Shown here in pieces: positions 15,711 through 24,032 of a stretch of 64,000 nt of DNA (its first letter is position 1; each line of letters opens with the position of its first letter). The notes under the pieces were generated by a model, which made no database searches, had not been told where the DNA came from, and worked only from the letters and a program-made list of their open reading frames with translations. Source of the stretch: Marinibacterium anthonyi. GTDB lineage: Bacteria; Pseudomonadota; Alphaproteobacteria; Rhodobacterales; Rhodobacteraceae. Location: assembly GCA_003217735.2 (NCBI GenBank), contig CP031585.1, forward strand, positions 3,583,501-3,647,500, in the 5' to 3' direction. The position numbers and the translations under genes were made by a program.

Positions 15711-18368
15711 ATGGAACTTTTCTTTCTCATCGTCCTGATCCTGATCATGGCGGGCGCGCTGGGGTCGGGCTTTCCCGTCGCCTTCGCCCTGCCCGGGTCG
15801 GCCGTCATCACCATCACGCTGGCCGCGGTCGCGGGGCATTTCCTTGCCGGCAATGTCAACGCCTTCTTCCATTCCGGCGGGCCGTCGCAATGGCTGACCG
15901 CCGGGGTGACCAACCTGCGCGGCGTCTACTGGGAGGTCGAGCGGGATACGCTGATCGCCATCCCGCTGTTCATCTTCATGGGCATCATGCTGCAGCGGTC
16001 CAAGATCGCCGAAGACCTGCTGGTCACCATGGCCCGCCTGTTCGGGCCCGTCCCCGGCGGCCTGGGCATTTCGGTCGTCTTCGTGGGCGCGCTGCTGGCG
16101 GCCACCACCGGCATCGTCGGCGCCACCGTGGTCGCCATGGGCCTGATCAGCCTGCCCGCGATGCTGCGCAACGGCTATTCCAAGCCGCTGGCGACCGGGA
16201 CCATCGCGGCCTCCGGCACGCTGGGGCAGATCATTCCGCCGTCGATCGTGCTGATCATCCTGGCCGACCAGCTGGCATCCGCCACCGACCAGGCGTCGAC
16301 CATGCGCAAGATCCTGCACAAGGAAGCGACCGGCGAACTGTCGATGCCGTCGGTCTTCGACGTGACGTCGACATCGGCGGGAGAGATGTTCCTGGGCGCC
16401 TTCGTGCCCGGCATCCTGCTGGTGCTGATCTACATGCTGTTCATCCTGGTCTTTGCCATCCTGCGCCCGAAACTGGCGCCGGCGGTCCCCTACCAGGGCC
16501 ACCGCGACGCCAAGTTCTGGACCGAGGTCGTGCTGACGCTGGTGCCGCCTCTGGCGCTGATCTTCCTGGTGCTGGGATCGATCATCGCGGGCATCGCCAC
16601 GGTGAACCAGGCTGGCGCCATCGGCGCGGCCGGGGCGCTGATCATGGCGGGCTATCGCCTGCCCGAACCGGGAACGCCACGGCTGTTCGCGCCGGCGATC
16701 CTGGCGGCGATTGCCCTGGGGCTGATCGCCTTTGCGCTGTCGGCCTATGACATGAACATCAAGGCCGTGCTGAGCAGCGGCGCCGACATGACCGGCATCT
16801 GGATCGGCGCCACGGCGACCGTGCTGCTGGTGATCGCGCTGATCTGGTCGGGCGCGCGGGTGCTGAAGATCGAAAACACCATGCACGAGGTGATGATCGA
16901 GACCGCCAAGACGACGTCGCTGGTGTTCATCATCCTGCTGGGCGCGGCGATGCTGACCGCCGCCTTCCGCGCCTTCGGCGGCGAGGAACTGGTGCGCACG
17001 TTCCTGAATTCGCTTCCCGGCGGGTTCTGGACCCAGTTCATCATCGTCATGGCGGTGATCTTCATCCTGGGCTTCTTCCTGGATTTCATCGAGATCGCCG
17101 TCGTCGTGGTGCCGATCGTCGCGCCGATCCTTCTGGCCGATCCGCAGGCGAACATCACCGCCGTGTGGCTGGGCGTGATGATCGGCCTGAACATCCAGAC
17201 CTCGTTCCTGACGCCGCCCTTCGGGTTCGCGCTGTTCTACCTGCGCGGGGTCGCCCCGCCCGAGGTCAAGACCACGTCGATCTACAAGGGCGTCGTGGCC
17301 TTCATCCTGCTGCAGCTGGCCGCGCTTGGCGTCGTGGGGTATTTCCCGCCGCTGGTGAACTATCTGCCGAACCGGGTCAGCCTGCTGTCGGACACCGCGC
17401 CGCCGCCGCGCAATCCCAAGCTGCAGCTGTGCCTGGAAGATTACGTCTGGCAGAAGCTGCAGACCGAGGGCGACGCGCTGCAGGCGACCATCGCGCAGGC
17501 GCGTCAGCTGGACGTGTCGATCCTGCCCAGGCGGATGGCCGGTGACCTGACGGGCGCCTTCGAGGATGCGCAGACCGCCATCACGTCGATGGACGCCATC
17601 GTCAGCGCCGATGCCGACGTGGCGGGCGAAGCCGACGGGTTCCGCCCCCTGCTGACCGAAGTGCGCGGCATCCAGAAGCAGGTCCGCGACCGCCGCACCA
17701 AGGCCGAGGAGATGCTGCAGCAAGCGCGTTACCTGAACGGCGAAAACCAGGCCAAGCGGCGCGCCGCGCTGGAGGAGGACGCCGCCGTCCTGCAGGACGA
17801 GGCCGACCGGATCGAGACCACGATCCCGGCGGAATGGGCTGACGCCTACAAGGCGTTTTCCGCGCTGACCAAGGCCGACGACAAGGCGCGCAACACCTAT
17901 CGGCGGGCCGCCGACGGCGCGGTCGAGCCGGTGAACGAGGTGCTGGCCGTTCTGGCCGCCAACGACGCCTTCGCCAGTCTGGAACCGGTGCTGCGCGGTC
18001 TGGAAGAGCAGATCCTGACGGGTGACGAAAACGCCGTCGAGGAGGCCCTGAAGGAGGCCGGAAGCCAGGTGAACGCGGTCGAGGGCGCGGACCCCATCGC
18101 ATCGTCCCTGTCCAGCGCACGGCGCGACCTGCGCAAGGGCGACCGCGACGGTGCGATGGAGGAATGGCGCGAGGCGATCGCCGAGTACGAGGCGCAGGCC
18201 CAGTGGCGCGGCCCCGCGGCGCAGACGCTGGTGCCGGGGCTGCAGGCCTACCTGGACGGCATCGCCGAGACCATCGGCGCCCGCCAGCAGCCGACGCTGA
18301 GCCGGGGCCAGGCGCTGTACCTGGCGGGCTGCAACGCCCACCACCGCGACCTGTCGCTGAACTTCTGA
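15711..18368 (+). CDS. TRAP transporter large permease with C-terminal helical extension (DctM family)
   Basis: 885 aa, whereas typical DctM proteins are about 430. The membrane part (residues 1 to about 550) shows DctM motifs such as GATVVAMGLISLPAMLRNGY, GTLGQIIPPSIVLIILAD and the C-terminal NIQTSFLTPPFGFALFYLRG. It also has an expanded loop around residues 195-225. Residues about 560-885 are a soluble, Ala/Glu/Arg-rich helical domain with no predicted membrane segment, beginning after PPPRNPKLQL. The extra domain is present in one open frame, so it is not a sequencing fusion. Its role, perhaps cytoplasmic regulation, is unknown. Confidence 0.85.
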   Translation: MELFFLIVLILIMAGALGSGFPVAFALPGSAVITITLAAVAGHFLAGNVNAFFHSGGPSQWLTAGVTNLRGVYWEVERDTLIAIPLFIFMGIMLQRSKIAEDLLVTMARLFGPVPGGLGISVVFVGALLAATTGIVGATVVAMGLISLPAMLRNGYSKPLATGTIAASGTLGQIIPPSIVLIILADQLASATDQASTMRKILHKEATGELSMPSVFDVTSTSAGEMFLGAFVPGILLVLIYMLFILVFAILRPKLAPAVPYQGHRDAKFWTEVVLTLVPPLALIFLVLGSIIAGIATVNQAGAIGAAGALIMAGYRLPEPGTPRLFAPAILAAIALGLIAFALSAYDMNIKAVLSSGADMTGIWIGATATVLLVIALIWSGARVLKIENTMHEVMIETAKTTSLVFIILLGAAMLTAAFRAFGGEELVRTFLNSLPGGFWTQFIIVMAVIFILGFFLDFIEIAVVVVPIVAPILLADPQANITAVWLGVMIGLNIQTSFLTPPFGFALFYLRGVAPPEVKTTSIYKGVVAFILLQLAALGVVGYFPPLVNYLPNRVSLLSDTAPPPRNPKLQLCLEDYVWQKLQTEGDALQATIAQARQLDVSILPRRMAGDLTGAFEDAQTAITSMDAIVSADADVAGEADGFRPLLTEVRGIQKQVRDRRTKAEEMLQQARYLNGENQAKRRAALEEDAAVLQDEADRIETTIPAEWADAYKAFSALTKADDKARNTYRRAADGAVEPVNEVLAVLAANDAFASLEPVLRGLEEQILTGDENAVEEALKEAGSQVNAVEGADPIASSLSSARRDLRKGDRDGAMEEWREAIAEYEAQAQWRGPAAQTLVPGLQAYLDGIAETIGARQQPTLSRGQALYLAGCNAHHRDLSLNF

Positions 18369-18377
18369 CCCCTGCCC

Positions 18378-18402
18378 GGGGCGCGCGCCGGTCGCGCGCC
18401 CC
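18378..18402 (+). terminator. Hairpin terminator after the TRAP operon
   Basis: 10-bp stem GGGGCGCGCG/CGCGCGCCCC with a 5-nt loop, 9 nt after the stop codon. No strong T-tract follows. Confidence 0.5.
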
Positions 18403-18525
18403 GGATATTGCCTCGATTTCCCGAAATCCTGAATCTCTTTCCCGCCGAATTTAGGCGAAGGTTTAAACTCGCGTTAAAGATGTGATAAATCGGGTCCGCA
18501 ATTCACGGAAACCGGAGAGAGAAAA

Positions 18526-20058
18526 ATGGTACAGATCAGGGCGAATGACGCGCTTGGAACAGGGCTTGTCATTGACGCGGACGCAGTCGGGGCGGCGGTG
18601 CCGTTGTTTGCCACACCGCTGGAGACAACCGAGAACCGCGTCACCGACCTGGATGACGGTACCAAGCTTTACCGGTTCTTCATCGACGGCCATGCCACAA
18701 TCGTGACGGCCGGCGCGGTCACGATCGAAACCGCCACGTCGATCGAATTCGTCGACGTCACCTACAAGACCGCGGATGGCGCACAGGTGCTTCTCATCAG
18801 CGATATCGACGTCACGATTTCGGATGAGACCGCCCCGCCCCAGGTGCTGCTCGACCCCTGGAGCGCGGTTGCGGATGTCGTGGCGGGGGGGCGCGTATCG
18901 CTTCTGGGCGATGACGTGATCATCGGCAACGGCTTCGCCGACAATATCCGCGGCGACCAGGGCAACGATACGCTATACGGCCGGGGCGGCGACGATTTCC
19001 TGTATGGCGACGACGGCGACGATCTGCTCAAGGGCGGCGCCGGGGCCGATTACATGGACGGCGGCGCGGGCATCGACACCGTCTCCTATACTTCGGCGAC
19101 AGCCGGCGTCGGTGTCGATCTGGCCGACAACGACCTGAACACCGGGGATGCGGCGGGCGATGTGCTGACGGGGATCGAGAAGATCGCCGGCAGCACCCAT
19201 GCCGACACTCTGGCCGGCACGGACGGGGACGACACGTTCTACGCCGGCGCGGGCGACGACACGATCCACGGCAAGGGCGGCAGGGACCTGATCAAGGGCG
19301 GCGCGGGCGACGACATGATCTTTGGCGACGCCGGCGACGATGTGCTGATCGGAGGCGCCGGAAACGACGTGATCCACACGGGCAGCGGGGCCGATTCGAT
19401 CAACGCCGGTGCGGGCGACGACATCATCTTCGCCGACCAGAACGATTTCTGGATCAACGGGGGCGCCGGCAATGACACCGCGGATTTCTCGGGCGCGTCA
19501 GGGCGGATTTATTACCGCCCCTACAACGACAACGAAATCCAGGACGTCGAAACCATCGTCGGGTCGAACCACGACGACCTGTTCTGGTTGGAGTACTTCG
19601 ACGGCGCCCTTGTCATCGACGCCGGCGCCGGAGACGACACCCTGCAGGTCGACAATTACTACAGCGCAACGGGGCCATCCTATCTTAACGGCGAGGATGG
19701 CGAGGATTACCTTTACGGCGTAGGCCTGTCCGTCCTGACCGGCGGAGCGGACACCGACACGTTCGCCTTCTACTGGTGGAACGAATTCGACGTCACGGTC
19801 ACCGACTGGGATGGGGACAACCTGAGGTTCGACCAAAATCTGCTGGTCGACTGGGACCTGTTCAGAACATTCGACGATGACGAGATCCAGGACTATTGGG
19901 ACAATTTCGATCCCACGGCAGAGGACGTTCTAAAATTTGCCAAGGTGGTGAACGGCAACACGGTCTTCGACTTCGGCGACGAAACCTTCGCCATGAGCGC
20001 CACGCTGCAGGGTGTCACCGACCCGACGCAGCTGATCGATTACATCTCGATCGTGTGA
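18526..20058 (+). CDS. RTX-repeat (hemolysin-type calcium-binding) protein, paralogue A
   Basis: 510 aa. Residues 1 to about 105 form a beta-rich domain beginning MVQIRANDALGTGL that is shared with two neighbouring genes. Residues about 125-330 contain RTX nonapeptides of the GGxGxDxUx type (GNDTLYGRGGDDFLYG, GAGNDVIHTGSG), which form a calcium-bound beta-roll outside the cell. The C-terminal part (FAFYWWNEFDVTVTDWDGDNL ... LQGVTDPTQLIDYISIV) is conserved in the paralogues and probably holds the type I secretion signal. There is no N-terminal signal peptide and no ABC/MFP/TolC exporter gene in the window. GGAGAGA upstream supports this start. Function beyond secretion is unknown. Confidence 0.85.
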   Translation: MVQIRANDALGTGLVIDADAVGAAVPLFATPLETTENRVTDLDDGTKLYRFFIDGHATIVTAGAVTIETATSIEFVDVTYKTADGAQVLLISDIDVTISDETAPPQVLLDPWSAVADVVAGGRVSLLGDDVIIGNGFADNIRGDQGNDTLYGRGGDDFLYGDDGDDLLKGGAGADYMDGGAGIDTVSYTSATAGVGVDLADNDLNTGDAAGDVLTGIEKIAGSTHADTLAGTDGDDTFYAGAGDDTIHGKGGRDLIKGGAGDDMIFGDAGDDVLIGGAGNDVIHTGSGADSINAGAGDDIIFADQNDFWINGGAGNDTADFSGASGRIYYRPYNDNEIQDVETIVGSNHDDLFWLEYFDGALVIDAGAGDDTLQVDNYYSATGPSYLNGEDGEDYLYGVGLSVLTGGADTDTFAFYWWNEFDVTVTDWDGDNLRFDQNLLVDWDLFRTFDDDEIQDYWDNFDPTAEDVLKFAKVVNGNTVFDFGDETFAMSATLQGVTDPTQLIDYISIV

Positions 20059-20064
20059 GCCTGT

Positions 20065-20098
20065 CCGCCCGGCCCCGAAGGATCGAGGGGCCGGGCGG
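20065..20098. terminator. Bidirectional terminator between convergent RTX genes
   Basis: Perfect 12-bp stem CCGCCCGGCCCC/GGGGCCGGGCGG with a 10-nt loop, in the 56-nt gap between two convergent stop codons. Confidence 0.65.
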
Positions 20099-20114
20099 GT
20101 GCGCCGGAGCCGGC

Positions 20115-21935
20115 TCAGATCTCCAGCGAAGTCGACAGGTCGATATAGGGCGCCAGCGCGTCGATGTCGCTCACGCCCAGCAGGGTGATCGTCAGCGGCC
20201 TGCCATAGCCGTCGTCAAGGCCGATCACCACGCTGTCGCCGTCCACCCGCGCATGGTCCAGCACCAGGTCCTGCACGGCGTTGGGCGCGGTCAGGTCCAG
20301 ACCGGACCAGGTGGTGCTGGCGATGCGCAGCACCTCGTTGTCCCAATCGGCCACCACCGTCTTGCCGGTCTGGCTGAATTCGAACACATCCGCCCCCGCG
20401 CCGCCGGTCATCACGCAATGCGCCGTGTTCTGGTTGACCAGCCGGTCGGCCCCGTCCCCGCCGTCCATGTCCGAGGATCGGTGATAATAATCGAAGGTCC
20501 AGGGATCGGTGATGATCAGCATGTCGTTGCCCGCGCCGCCGGACATCCGCGCGCTGCTGGCCTCGACCTTCAGGATATCCTTGCCATCGCCGCCGTCGAG
20601 GATGTTCATCTGGCCTTCGCGATAGCCGAAGATGTCGATCCTGTCCGCGCCGTCGCCGCCATACAGGCGGTCCGTTCCCGAGGTGGACGAGATCCGGTCA
20701 TTGCCCGCATCGCCACAGACCGTGTCGTTGCCGTCTCCGGTCTGGATCGTGTCGTTCCCCGCCCCGCCGTAAACCAGGTTCTTGGCCGCGTCTTCCAGCA
20801 CCACCTTGTCCGCGCCGTCGCCGACCTGGATCGTCACGCCATAGCCCTGGACCTGGAAATCGTCGTCGTAGGCGGACCCGATCAGGATCTCCACCCGCGA
20901 GAGGCTGTCGACCTGCGGATATTGTGGCACGAACATCCCGACGGACACCCCTTGCAGCGCTCCCGAGAAATCCACCGTGTCGATCCCCGCGTCTCCGGCG
21001 ATCCGGCCGAACGTGCCGTCGCTGACGAAAACGTCGTTGCCCGCGCCGCCATATTGCCAGTCGCCGCCATCGGTGCCTTCGAACCGGTCGTCGCCGTTGC
21101 CGCCATGGATTGAATCCGCCCCGTCGCCGCCGATCAGGATGTCGTCGCCATCACCGCCATGGATGTCATCCTGACCGCCCTGCCCATGGATGACGTCATC
21201 GCCCGCGCCGCCCTGTATCAGGTCGCGCCCGGCACCGCCGTAAAACGTGTTGTCCGCGTCATCGCCCGTCAAATCGTCGTCGAAGGCAGTGCCCGCCAGG
21301 ATCTCGATATCGCTCAGCACGTCGCCCTGCGCCTCTCCGCCGCTGCCGGTCCCGGTGGCCAGATTCACCACCACGCCCGCCGCGGCCCCGGTGTAGGACG
21401 CCGTGTCGATCCCCTTGCCGCCGATCAGTCGATCGGCCCCCGCACCGCCTTTCAGCAGGTCGTCGCCATCGCCGCCCAGCAGGCTGTCGTCGCCGCCCTG
21501 GCCATACAGCGTGTCGTTGCCGTCCAACCCCACCAGCCGGTCATTGTACGCCGTGCCCGCCAGGCCATCGTTGCCGCCAAGCCAGACCCCGGCGCCTGCC
21601 GCCGCCCCCATGGCGGCGCCTGCCGCATCCCCACCGGTCACCGGCACGTCCTGCTTCAGCGCCTTGTAGACGAACAGCGGCGCGCCATCGGCATCGCGAT
21701 AGATGATGGTCGAAATCCGGATGCTGTCGCCATTGTCGGCATAGACCACCGTGCCCGAAGCGATCAGCGGATCGCCGGTCACCGCGAAACGCAGCTGCAC
21801 GTCGCCACTGGCGGTTTGCCCCTCGACCAGCGGCACAACAGCAAGCGGCAATTGCGCCATCGGTTCGGCCATGTCCCCCACGGCGGACATCCGGAACCCC
21901 GTCCCCCAGCTGTCATATCCAACGACCTGCGCCAT
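20115..21935 (-). CDS. RTX-repeat (hemolysin-type calcium-binding) protein, paralogue B
   Basis: 606 aa. The ATG at 21935 is chosen because GGGAGG precedes it and because MAQVVGYDSWGTGF aligns with the start of the other two paralogues; an upstream in-frame start at 21989 would add 18 unconserved residues. The N-terminal domain spans about residues 1-105. RTX nonapeptide blocks run from about 125 to 300 and recur around 370-480, and the conserved tail (VVADWDNEVL ... LLGVSDIDALAPYI) follows. It is the most divergent of the three paralogues in the N-terminal domain. Secretion by an unlinked type I system is inferred. Confidence 0.85.
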   Translation of the reverse strand: MAQVVGYDSWGTGFRMSAVGDMAEPMAQLPLAVVPLVEGQTASGDVQLRFAVTGDPLIASGTVVYADNGDSIRISTIIYRDADGAPLFVYKALKQDVPVTGGDAAGAAMGAAAGAGVWLGGNDGLAGTAYNDRLVGLDGNDTLYGQGGDDSLLGGDGDDLLKGGAGADRLIGGKGIDTASYTGAAAGVVVNLATGTGSGGEAQGDVLSDIEILAGTAFDDDLTGDDADNTFYGGAGRDLIQGGAGDDVIHGQGGQDDIHGGDGDDILIGGDGADSIHGGNGDDRFEGTDGGDWQYGGAGNDVFVSDGTFGRIAGDAGIDTVDFSGALQGVSVGMFVPQYPQVDSLSRVEILIGSAYDDDFQVQGYGVTIQVGDGADKVVLEDAAKNLVYGGAGNDTIQTGDGNDTVCGDAGNDRISSTSGTDRLYGGDGADRIDIFGYREGQMNILDGGDGKDILKVEASSARMSGGAGNDMLIITDPWTFDYYHRSSDMDGGDGADRLVNQNTAHCVMTGGAGADVFEFSQTGKTVVADWDNEVLRIASTTWSGLDLTAPNAVQDLVLDHARVDGDSVVIGLDDGYGRPLTITLLGVSDIDALAPYIDLSTSLEI

Positions 21936-22242
21936 GGCCCGTCCTCCCGCACCATCCCGACCTTCGGGTTTCGGAACGGACAAGGCCATGTCGCCGGAAG
22001 AAGATCCAGATTTATTACGTATTTCGCAGCGTCACGGTCTGCCGCCCCCCTCCCGCACCGGCGATGACCCGCGGCCCTTGCGCGGCAGGACGGACCCCGG
22101 AGCCACCAGTTCGACCGCCCCGGCTGCGATGAGCCATTTTCCGCTTGTTCCGGGCAAGGATGCGCTGGCGGTTGCAAATCCCTGTCATTGCTCAACTTAC
22201 TTCGCTTTACGAATATTCCTGATCAAGAAAGACATCCCCCGA
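21936..22242. other. Intergenic region between divergent RTX genes
   Basis: About 300 nt with no supported gene. It should contain the divergent promoters of RTX paralogues B and C. No clear operator or repeat was seen. Confidence 0.5.
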
Positions 22243-23694
22243 ATGGTGACCATCACGGCGCAGGACGCGCTTGGAACCGGCCTCGTGCTTTACGCGGACG
22301 CCGAAGGAAACGTGCAATCGCTGTTTGGCGATCCGCTGACCCCCTACCTGGTGTCCGAAACCGGATGGGAGGACGACGCCACGCTTTACCGGCTCTGGCT
22401 GGACGGCGACACGCCCATCGTGGCGGCCAGCGCCGTGGGCGACGCCGATGCAAGTTCGGTCGAGATCACGCGCATCACCTACGAGGACGCGACCGGCGCC
22501 GCGGCCATCATCATCTCGGACCTCAGCGCGCCGCTGGAACTGGCCAACTATCCCTATCCCCTGCCCGCCAAGCCGTCGAACGCGGTGCTGGGCTATGTCG
22601 GCACCGGCGTCATCGACCTGAGCGGCAACGACACGATCACCGGCAACGGCTACGACGACTTCATCAGCGGCATGGGCGGCAAAGACCGCCTGTATGGCGG
22701 CGGCGGCGACGATTTCCTGTTCGGCGGCGATGGCAATGACGTGCTGCTGGGCGGCGCCGGCGCGGACGTGCTGGACGGCGGGGCTGGCGACGACCTTCTG
22801 AAGGGCGGTGCGGGTGCGGATGTGCTGGACGGCGGGGCTGGCTCTGACACGGCCTCCTTCACCTATCTCGACCACGGGATCGTCGCGGACCTGTCGACGG
22901 CCGAGGTCGTCATCGAAGGGGACACGCTGATCAGCATCGAACGCTTCGCCGCCACGGCATATGACGATGTCATCATCGGAGCCGACGGCCCTTACAGCAG
23001 CACCCGCGCCGAGCGGCGCGCCATATACGGCGGCAACGGCAACGACACGATCACGGGTGGCGACGGATACACGCTGATCTCGGGCGGAAACGGCAATGAC
23101 ACCCTGCAAGGCGGCGCGAACTTCGACACGATCGAAGGCGGCGCCGGTGACGACCTGATCATCGGCAGCGGCGGTAACGACTATGTCGACGGCGGAAACG
23201 GCTTTGACGTCCTGGATTTCTCGGGCCTCGACACCGGATCCACCAACATCTTCATCAACGTCGAACAGGTCATCGGCAGCGATCATGCTGATCTGTTCCG
23301 GCTGGAAAACCAGACAGTCGATATCGTCGGGGGCACAGGCGACGACATATTCCGCATCTCCGGCGGCCTGCGCCACACCGCGACACTCGACGGGGAGCAA
23401 GGCGACGATACGTTCGAGATCGATGGCGGATCGACCGTGCTGACTGGCGGTGAAGGCCAGGACACTTTTGCCTTCAACAAGAAGGCCGAAGTGGTCATCA
23501 CCGATTGGAACGAAGATCTTCTGGTCTTCGACGACCGGCGCGGAATTGATGACGACATCCTGTCCTATGCCCATGTCGAAGGCTCGGACACCGTGCTCGA
23601 GATCTACACCGGACAGGGGGATCTGCAGTGGGCCGTGACCCTTGTCGGCGTCGACGATCCATCGACGCTGTCGGACTACATCCTGATCAGCTAG
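22243..23694 (+). CDS. RTX-repeat (hemolysin-type calcium-binding) protein, paralogue C
   Basis: 483 aa from ATG 22243; the open frame continues upstream to 21751 but only this start matches the paralogue N-termini (MVTITAQDALGTGL). N-terminal domain residues 1 to about 100, RTX nonapeptides about 125-210 and 265-325 (GGAGADVLDGGAGDDLLKGG appears in near-duplicate), then the conserved tail (FAFNKKAEVVITDWNEDLLVF ... LVGVDDPSTLSDYI). The Shine-Dalgarno is weak. It is separated from ilvB by a hairpin and the ilv leader. Confidence 0.85.
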   Translation: MVTITAQDALGTGLVLYADAEGNVQSLFGDPLTPYLVSETGWEDDATLYRLWLDGDTPIVAASAVGDADASSVEITRITYEDATGAAAIIISDLSAPLELANYPYPLPAKPSNAVLGYVGTGVIDLSGNDTITGNGYDDFISGMGGKDRLYGGGGDDFLFGGDGNDVLLGGAGADVLDGGAGDDLLKGGAGADVLDGGAGSDTASFTYLDHGIVADLSTAEVVIEGDTLISIERFAATAYDDVIIGADGPYSSTRAERRAIYGGNGNDTITGGDGYTLISGGNGNDTLQGGANFDTIEGGAGDDLIIGSGGNDYVDGGNGFDVLDFSGLDTGSTNIFINVEQVIGSDHADLFRLENQTVDIVGGTGDDIFRISGGLRHTATLDGEQGDDTFEIDGGSTVLTGGEGQDTFAFNKKAEVVITDWNEDLLVFDDRRGIDDDILSYAHVEGSDTVLEIYTGQGDLQWAVTLVGVDDPSTLSDYILIS

Positions 23695-23709
23695 GCGTCC
23701 TGTGCCACC

Positions 23710-23734
23710 CCCCGCGCCGCATCCCGGCGCGGGG
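23710..23734 (+). terminator. Hairpin terminator after RTX paralogue C
   Basis: 10-bp perfect stem CCCCGCGCCG/CGGCGCGGGG with a 5-nt loop; no T-tract. Confidence 0.5.
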
Positions 23735-23890
23735 ACCCTTGGGGATTCGCAATCTTCCGCGCACGCCCCCGTTCCTCGCAACAAAATGTCCCAAAAACCC
23801 GCGCCAAGCTCACAATCTTCCGGGATTTGGCGGTTGACGCCCCTTTCCCCCCGCCCTATGGTCCCCCGCAGCACGAAGAGGAACCGTCCG

Positions 23891-23938
23891 ATGTTGACGC
23901 TAATCGTAATCGTAGGATCAACGCGCATGGGCCGGTAA
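23891..23938 (+). CDS. ilv operon leader peptide
   Basis: 15 codons encoding MLTLIVIVGSTRMGR. Codons 2 and 4-8 are Leu, Leu, Ile, Val, Ile, Val, the branched-chain amino acids made by the downstream pathway. It is followed within 30 nt by alternative RNA stems and a U-tailed terminator, the layout of classical ribosome-mediated attenuation of ilv genes. Confidence 0.85.
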   Translation: MLTLIVIVGSTRMGR

Positions 23939-23992
23939 TCGGTTTACCCAATCAGGATCCCATGCGCCCCCGACATCCTCGGGGGCTTTTTT
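23923..23992 (+). promoter_or_regulatory. ilvBN transcription attenuator
   Basis: Stem 1: GCGCATGGG (23923-23931, inside the leader peptide codons) pairs with CCCATGCGC (23959-23967), enclosing a small hairpin GGTAA/TTACC (23934-23948). Stem 2: GCCCCCGA (23966-23973) pairs with TCGGGGGC (23979-23986), followed by six T residues. The two stems share bases 23966-23967, so they should compete. A ribosome stalled on the Ile/Val codons would leave the antiterminator free; one reaching the stop codon would cover its left arm and allow termination. Confidence 0.8.
23966..23992 (+). terminator. Attenuator terminator of the ilv leader
   Basis: 8-bp GC-rich stem, 5-nt loop CATCC, and TTTTTT at 23987-23992: the most convincing intrinsic terminator in the window. 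Confidence 0.85.
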
Positions 23993-24032
23993 GTGCGCAC
24001 TACATGCTGTGTCGAACCCGGAGAGCACGACA

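Noticed and set aside
15561-18344. A 927-aa open frame antisense to the TRAP large permease
   Set aside because: It is His/Gln/Arg/Gly-rich without any domain and mirrors a clear DctM gene; a high-GC antisense shadow.
18900-23300. Regular repeats resembling a CRISPR array
   Set aside because: They are in-frame RTX nonapeptide codons of imperfect sequence, without constant repeats and unique spacers.
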